NCBI GenBank assembly: GCA_035762175.1 | Contig: DASTPP010000107.1 | Location: 1 to 8,269 of the forward strand | DNA: 8,269 bases | Reading direction: 5' to 3' | Source of the DNA: DASTPP01 sp035762175 | GTDB lineage: Bacteria > Myxococcota_A > Polyangia > Polyangiales > Polyangiaceae | Part shown: in pieces, positions 4,775-8,269 of the stretch | Numbering within the stretch: position 1 is the first letter of the stretch | Layout: each line of letters begins with the position of its first letter | Position numbers and translations under genes: made by a program | Notes under the pieces: generated by a model | What the model was told of the DNA's origin: nothing | Seen by the model: only the letters and a program-made list of their open reading frames with translations | Databases searched by the model: none

Positions 4775-7705
4775 TCAGGGCCCGTTCGGGAAGGGGTAGA
4801 CCTCGTCGACCGAGTCGAGCCCCGCCGCCTCTTCGCGCGCCGGCGCGGGCTCGCCGAACACGAGCCACTCGCTCGCTCCGACGCGGAGCTCCGACTCGTC
4901 GATCAGACGTCGCTTCACCATGATCTGCATGAGCTTGCGCAGGTACGACATCCAACCGGCCTTCAAGCGGCCGTCCGGGCCGAAGCGGTTGACCTTCGGG
5001 CTCGGCAAGATCGACGACAGGAAGAGCGCCTGGCCGAGCGAGAGCTCGCCCGGCGTCGAATGAAAATAGTGCCCGGCCGCGGGCCCGATGCCGTAGAGCA
5101 TGGGCCCGAACTCGATGCAGTTGAAGTAGAGCTCGAGAATGTCTTCCTTCTCGAGCGCCTGCTCGATGTACACCGTCAACACCGCCTCTTGAATCTTGCG
5201 CCCGAGCGTCTTCTCCCGCTCGAGGTACAGGTTCTTGACGGTCTGCATCGTGATCGTGCTCGCCCCGCGCAGAAAGCGCCCCTCGCGCAAATTGTCGCGG
5301 ATCGAATTCCGGATCGCCCCCGGGTCGAACCCCCGATGATGCCGGAAGCCCCCGTCTTCGGTCGTCAGCACGGCCGCCGTCATGAACGGGCTGATGGCGC
5401 CGTAGGGCACCCAGCCCTCCGAGCCCGGGCCCATCTCGAGCTCGACCCGCTCGCCGCTCGGCCCGTACACCCGCCGCCGAAAGCGCGCCTTGAATCGCTT
5501 GACGTCGATCTCGGGCGGCACGCTCGTCACCTTGCACCCGTTGCCGAGCGCGAAGTGCACGTCGGCGTCGTCGGGCCGCGACGAATCGAAGTCGACCGCC
5601 GTCACCAGCGAGAACGAGCCGTCCATGCGCGTGCCCGCGATCAGCGGCGTCAGGCCCGCCGGCAGCGCGTCGAGCGCCGCCTGGCAGGGCGTCGGCGGCA
5701 CCTCGACCCGCCCGCGCAGCGCCCACCCCTCGCCCGGACGCCGCAGCGTGCCCGCAAAGGTGACGCCCACGCGCCCGACCCCGAGCTCGCCCCGCTCGAC
5801 GACGAGCGAGCTGCCGTCGGTCTCGAGCACGACCTCGCCGCGCAGGCGCAAGTCCGCGCCCCGCACCGGCTCGGACGAGAGCGCCCGGTGCTCGACCGCC
5901 AGCTCGTGGAGCTTCGCGTCGACCTCGGCCGACGCGCGACGCCCGTCGCCCGTCAGGCGCATCGCGATGTCTGCCTCGACGAGCGACGTTTCGACGTCGA
6001 GCAGCCCCAGATCGCCCTTGCGCAAGCCGAGCGCCGCGAGCGGAACCGGCCCCCCGGTGAGCGACACCCGCAGATCGGCCGCCGGGTCGACCGGCACGTC
6101 GACCCCCAGCTTGAGCGACGTCGGCCCGCGCTCGGCCGCCTGCGGCGTCACATCGAGCCGGAAGGCCGACGGCGTCCGGAACGCGCTCACCGCGTTGGGC
6201 CCGAGGTGCACGGTCACCCCGCCCCGAACGAAGGTCGCATAAAAGGCGTCGACCGAAACCTTCGCGTCCTCGACCGCCACGGCCTCGATCCGGTCCAACG
6301 CCGCCCGCAGCTCGGGCATCGCATCGCGCAAGACCCGCGCCTTGTCGAGCAGCGCCCCGACCCCTCCCGACGCCTCTGCCGCGCTCTGCTCGCCCCCTGG
6401 CGGCGGGGGCTCGAGCGTGTGCGCCCCCCCCCGCGCCGCCTCCGCAATCGCCTTCGCCCCACCTCGCGTCGCGCCCTTCTTCGCGCCGCCCCGCCGCTTC
6501 GAGGGCGCTACGTTCGGCGCCCCCTCCTCCTCGGAGCTCCCGCGCGAAACGGCCTCGCCCATAGCAGCCCCGCCCTGCGCACCGGCCCTCGTCGGCGCGA
6601 GGCCGCCCTTCGGAGGGCCTTGCCCCTCCGCTGGGCCCCCTTTCGAAGGCCGCTGCGCCCCAGCCGGGTCGCCCTTCGAAGGCCCCTGCACCCCGGCCGG
6701 GTCGCCCTTCGAAGGCCCCTGCGCTGCAGGCGGGTTGCCCCCCGACGCCCCTTGCGCCGCAGCCGGGTTGCCTCCCGACGCCGCTTGCGCCCCGGCCGGA
6801 TTGACCCCCGACGCCTCTTGCGCCCCAGGCGGGTTGCCTCCCGACGCCTCTTGCGCCCCAGGCGGGTTGCCCCTCGACGCCCCTTGCGCCCCGGCCGGAT
6901 TGCCCCCTGACGCCCCCGATTGCGTAGACAGGCCGCGCCCGGCTTTTCCTGCCGACGCCCCGTCCACGCGCCCCTCGCTCACCGAATCGACATGGAGCTC
7001 ATGCGCCTCCGCCGAGACGAAGCGGGTCGTGCCGCCCTCCCGACGCAACACCGCACGCCCCCGCACCAGCAAGATCGAACGCTGACGGAGCACGCCACGA
7101 ACCTGTTCGGCGAACACGCGAACGTCGCCGCCTGCCTTTTCGACGTCGACCCCATGCGCCTTGATGCCCTCGCCCCCCGCCGTCTCTTGCCAGGCGAACG
7201 TGCCGTTCGTCACCTGCAGCGCGGTCTCGTGTGACCTCGTCTTGGGCCCGGTGTCGCCCGCGGCGGGCCGCGAAAATCTCTGCGCGAGCGCGCGCGTCTG
7301 CGCTTCGACCTCCGCGATGGGCCCCGTCCAGACCGCCTCGACTCCCGCGAGCTGCACCGAGCGGGGCTCGCGCCGATGTGCCGGCCGAAACCGAGCTTCG
7401 GGCACGGCGAGGGTGAGCCCGGGCGCGTCGTCGAAGCGGACCTGCACGTTGCGGACGCAAAGGGCGAAGCCGCAAGGCGTCACCGCGCCGAACGAGATCG
7501 AGGCGTGATACCGCTCTTCGAGGCTCTTTCTGCCAGAGCAAACGAACAGGAAGATCAGCAGCGAGCTACCGACGCCCAAGGCGACGAGCAAAAGGCCGGT
7601 ATGAAGGGCCCAACGCGGCACCCGCGGGGTAGGCAGAGACCTTACATAGGCGACGAATGCACGCCATGGCGGAGGCCAAAGGCGTTCGAAGGCGGGACGT
7701 CGCAC
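4775..7705 (-). CDS. Membrane-anchored peptidoglycan glycosyltransferase with long beta-rich N-terminal region
   Basis: This is a 976-residue protein. A single membrane helix (about 33-56) follows a basic N-terminus, placing the rest in the periplasm. Residues about 60-250 and 450-740 are beta-rich with an AsmA-like flavour. Between them lie nine 11-residue repeats (265-363) and a Gly/Lys/Ala-rich linker. Residues about 765-905 are a GT51 domain that polymerises lipid II into glycan strands. Its motifs are EDGGFRHHRGFD (catalytic Glu783), RGASTITMQ, RKIQEAVL (Glu840), and KEDILELYFNCIEFG followed by YGIGPAAGHYF. No transpeptidase domain follows, so it is monofunctional. Start is GTG 7705; an in-frame TAG lies four codons upstream and no Met occurs before the helix. 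There is no clear Shine-Dalgarno. The GTG is only 38 bases past the rRNA terminator's T tract. The AsmA-like label is by appearance only. Confidence 0.9.
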   Translation of the reverse strand: MRRPAFERLWPPPWRAFVAYVRSLPTPRVPRWALHTGLLLVALGVGSSLLIFLFVCSGRKSLEERYHASISFGAVTPCGFALCVRNVQVRFDDAPGLTLAVPEARFRPAHRREPRSVQLAGVEAVWTGPIAEVEAQTRALAQRFSRPAAGDTGPKTRSHETALQVTNGTFAWQETAGGEGIKAHGVDVEKAGGDVRVFAEQVRGVLRQRSILLVRGRAVLRREGGTTRFVSAEAHELHVDSVSEGRVDGASAGKAGRGLSTQSGASGGNPAGAQGASRGNPPGAQEASGGNPPGAQEASGVNPAGAQAASGGNPAAAQGASGGNPPAAQGPSKGDPAGVQGPSKGDPAGAQRPSKGGPAEGQGPPKGGLAPTRAGAQGGAAMGEAVSRGSSEEEGAPNVAPSKRRGGAKKGATRGGAKAIAEAARGGAHTLEPPPPGGEQSAAEASGGVGALLDKARVLRDAMPELRAALDRIEAVAVEDAKVSVDAFYATFVRGGVTVHLGPNAVSAFRTPSAFRLDVTPQAAERGPTSLKLGVDVPVDPAADLRVSLTGGPVPLAALGLRKGDLGLLDVETSLVEADIAMRLTGDGRRASAEVDAKLHELAVEHRALSSEPVRGADLRLRGEVVLETDGSSLVVERGELGVGRVGVTFAGTLRRPGEGWALRGRVEVPPTPCQAALDALPAGLTPLIAGTRMDGSFSLVTAVDFDSSRPDDADVHFALGNGCKVTSVPPEIDVKRFKARFRRRVYGPSGERVELEMGPGSEGWVPYGAISPFMTAAVLTTEDGGFRHHRGFDPGAIRNSIRDNLREGRFLRGASTITMQTVKNLYLEREKTLGRKIQEAVLTVYIEQALEKEDILELYFNCIEFGPMLYGIGPAAGHYFHSTPGELSLGQALFLSSILPSPKVNRFGPDGRLKAGWMSYLRKLMQIMVKRRLIDESELRVGASEWLVFGEPAPAREEAAGLDSVDEVYPFPNGP
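6617..6913 (-). repeat. Nine tandem 33-bp units encoding 11-residue repeats
   Basis: Residues 265-363 of the glycosyltransferase are nine units of 11 residues, followed by a partial tenth (PPKGG). The first six follow ASGGNPxxAQx; the last three follow PSKGDPAGxQx, so Asn becomes Asp and a Lys appears. The array is rich in Gly, Pro, Ala and Gln, with no hydrophobic core, and probably forms an extended flexible tether. The period of 33 bases keeps the frame, so copy number can vary without breaking the gene. Confidence 0.9.
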
Positions 7706-7742
7706 GGCGGGTGCCTAAAGCTGGGGTGCAGCGGAGACAAAC

Positions 7743-7778
7743 AAAAAAAAGCCCTGGTGCACGAGGCACCAGGGCTTT
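7743..7778 (-). terminator. Intrinsic terminator of the rRNA operon
   Basis: GCCCTGGTGC (7751-7760) and GCACCAGGGC (7766-7775) form a perfect 10-bp stem with a 5-base loop, extended by three A-T pairs. On the minus strand the stem is followed by eight T. It begins 10 bases after the 5S rRNA ends, as expected for the end of a rRNA operon. The plus-strand side lacks a U tract, so it works in one direction. Confidence 0.95.
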
Positions 7779-7787
7779 GAAAAATAA

Positions 7788-7905
7788 TCCCGGCGGCGTC
7801 CTACTCTCCCACACGGCTTCCCGTGCAGTACCATCGGCTCCGAAAGGCTTGACTTCCGAGTTCGGGATGGGATCGGGTATGGCCCTTTCGATATCACCAC
7901 CGGAA
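7788..7905 (-). rRNA. rrf: 5S ribosomal RNA
   Basis: The minus strand carries the conserved 5S core, including CCATCCCGAACTCGGAAGT, CCGATGGTACTGC and GTGGGAGAGTAGG. The closing helix I pairs CCGGTGG (7903-7897) with CCGCCGG (7796-7790), extended by a U-G and a U-A pair. This sets the ends at about 7905 and 7788 and a length of 118 nt, normal for 5S. The ends may be off by one or two bases. It follows 23S rRNA in the usual order and is followed by a strong terminator. Confidence 0.96.
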
Positions 7906-8010
7906 ACTTGAGGGGCATAAATGCCGGACGGCGGGCGAGCCTTGGGCTCAGCCTGGTCGCCGTCTCGAAGCCCCAATCCTGCGTTCAAGTTCTCTGATTG
8001 CCTTAGAGAT
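7906..8010 (-). other. 23S-5S internal transcribed spacer, structured
   Basis: This is a spacer of about 105 nt with no tRNA. It contains AACTTGA (7905-7911) and TCAAGTT (7985-7991), a 7-bp inverted pair bracketing its middle. Nested inside are GACGGCG/CGCCGTC (7927-7933 with 7958-7964) and GAGCC/GGCTC (7937-7941 with 7945-7949). A further small stem TCTCT/AGAGA (7991-7995 with 8005-8009) lies beside the 23S end. The layout suggests a processing stem for rRNA maturation, possibly cut by RNase III; that role is an inference. Confidence 0.7.

Positions 8011-8269
<259 letters not shown>

Noticed and set aside
5060..6910. 616-residue plus-strand ORF opposite the glycosyltransferase
   Set aside because: It has extreme Arg/Pro/His composition and mirrors the tandem repeats of the minus-strand gene. 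The opposite strand has intact GT51 motifs. Strong third-position GC bias removes stop codons from this frame.
6602..6913. Possible CRISPR array because of regular 33-bp units
   Set aside because: The units abut with no spacers, diverge gradually and stay in frame with the glycosyltransferase, so they are coding tandem repeats.

Overview
The window is very GC-rich DNA with strong G/C preference at third codon positions. It carries a TadA-type bacterial gene, a bacterial 23S-5S rRNA junction and several exported proteins with signal peptides. A myxobacterium-like (Myxococcota, formerly Deltaproteobacteria) Gram-negative chromosome fits best. That placement is inferred from base composition and gene style, not from a phylogenetic test.

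Layout, left to right. Positions 1-163 hold a small hairpin and a 33-bp tandem duplication, with no gene I can support. A long minus-strand ORF (164-2443) joins an exported PDZ plus TlpA-like thioredoxin protein to a CoxE-type VWA protein. The junction looks like two genes merged by a small indel, or a real fusion with odd topology. Divergent to it is a plus-strand gene (about 2452-3342) for an exported c-type cytochrome with a P460-like domain and one CxxCH haem site. Its 5' end is low-complexity and the start is uncertain. Positions 3343-4108 are mostly non-coding and hold a long near-perfect hairpin, an A-rich repeat and a consensus -35 box. Then comes tRNA-Arg(ACG), followed 18 bases later by tadA, whose product deaminates the wobble adenosine of exactly that tRNA.

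The right half reads on the minus strand. The 3' end of 23S rRNA enters from the window edge, followed by a structured spacer, 5S rRNA, a strong intrinsic terminator and then, with almost no gap, a large membrane-anchored peptidoglycan glycosyltransferase (4775-7705). The enzyme has a long N-terminal beta-rich region interrupted by nine 11-residue repeats. It converges on tadA.

The most interesting points are the enzyme-substrate pairing of tRNA-Arg(ACG) with tadA, the PDZ-thioredoxin/VWA junction with its lone TTA codon, the unexplained 54-nt hairpin at 3390-3443, and the placement of the glycosyltransferase gene right behind an rRNA operon terminator. I see no phage, transposon, CRISPR array or clearly novel defence system.
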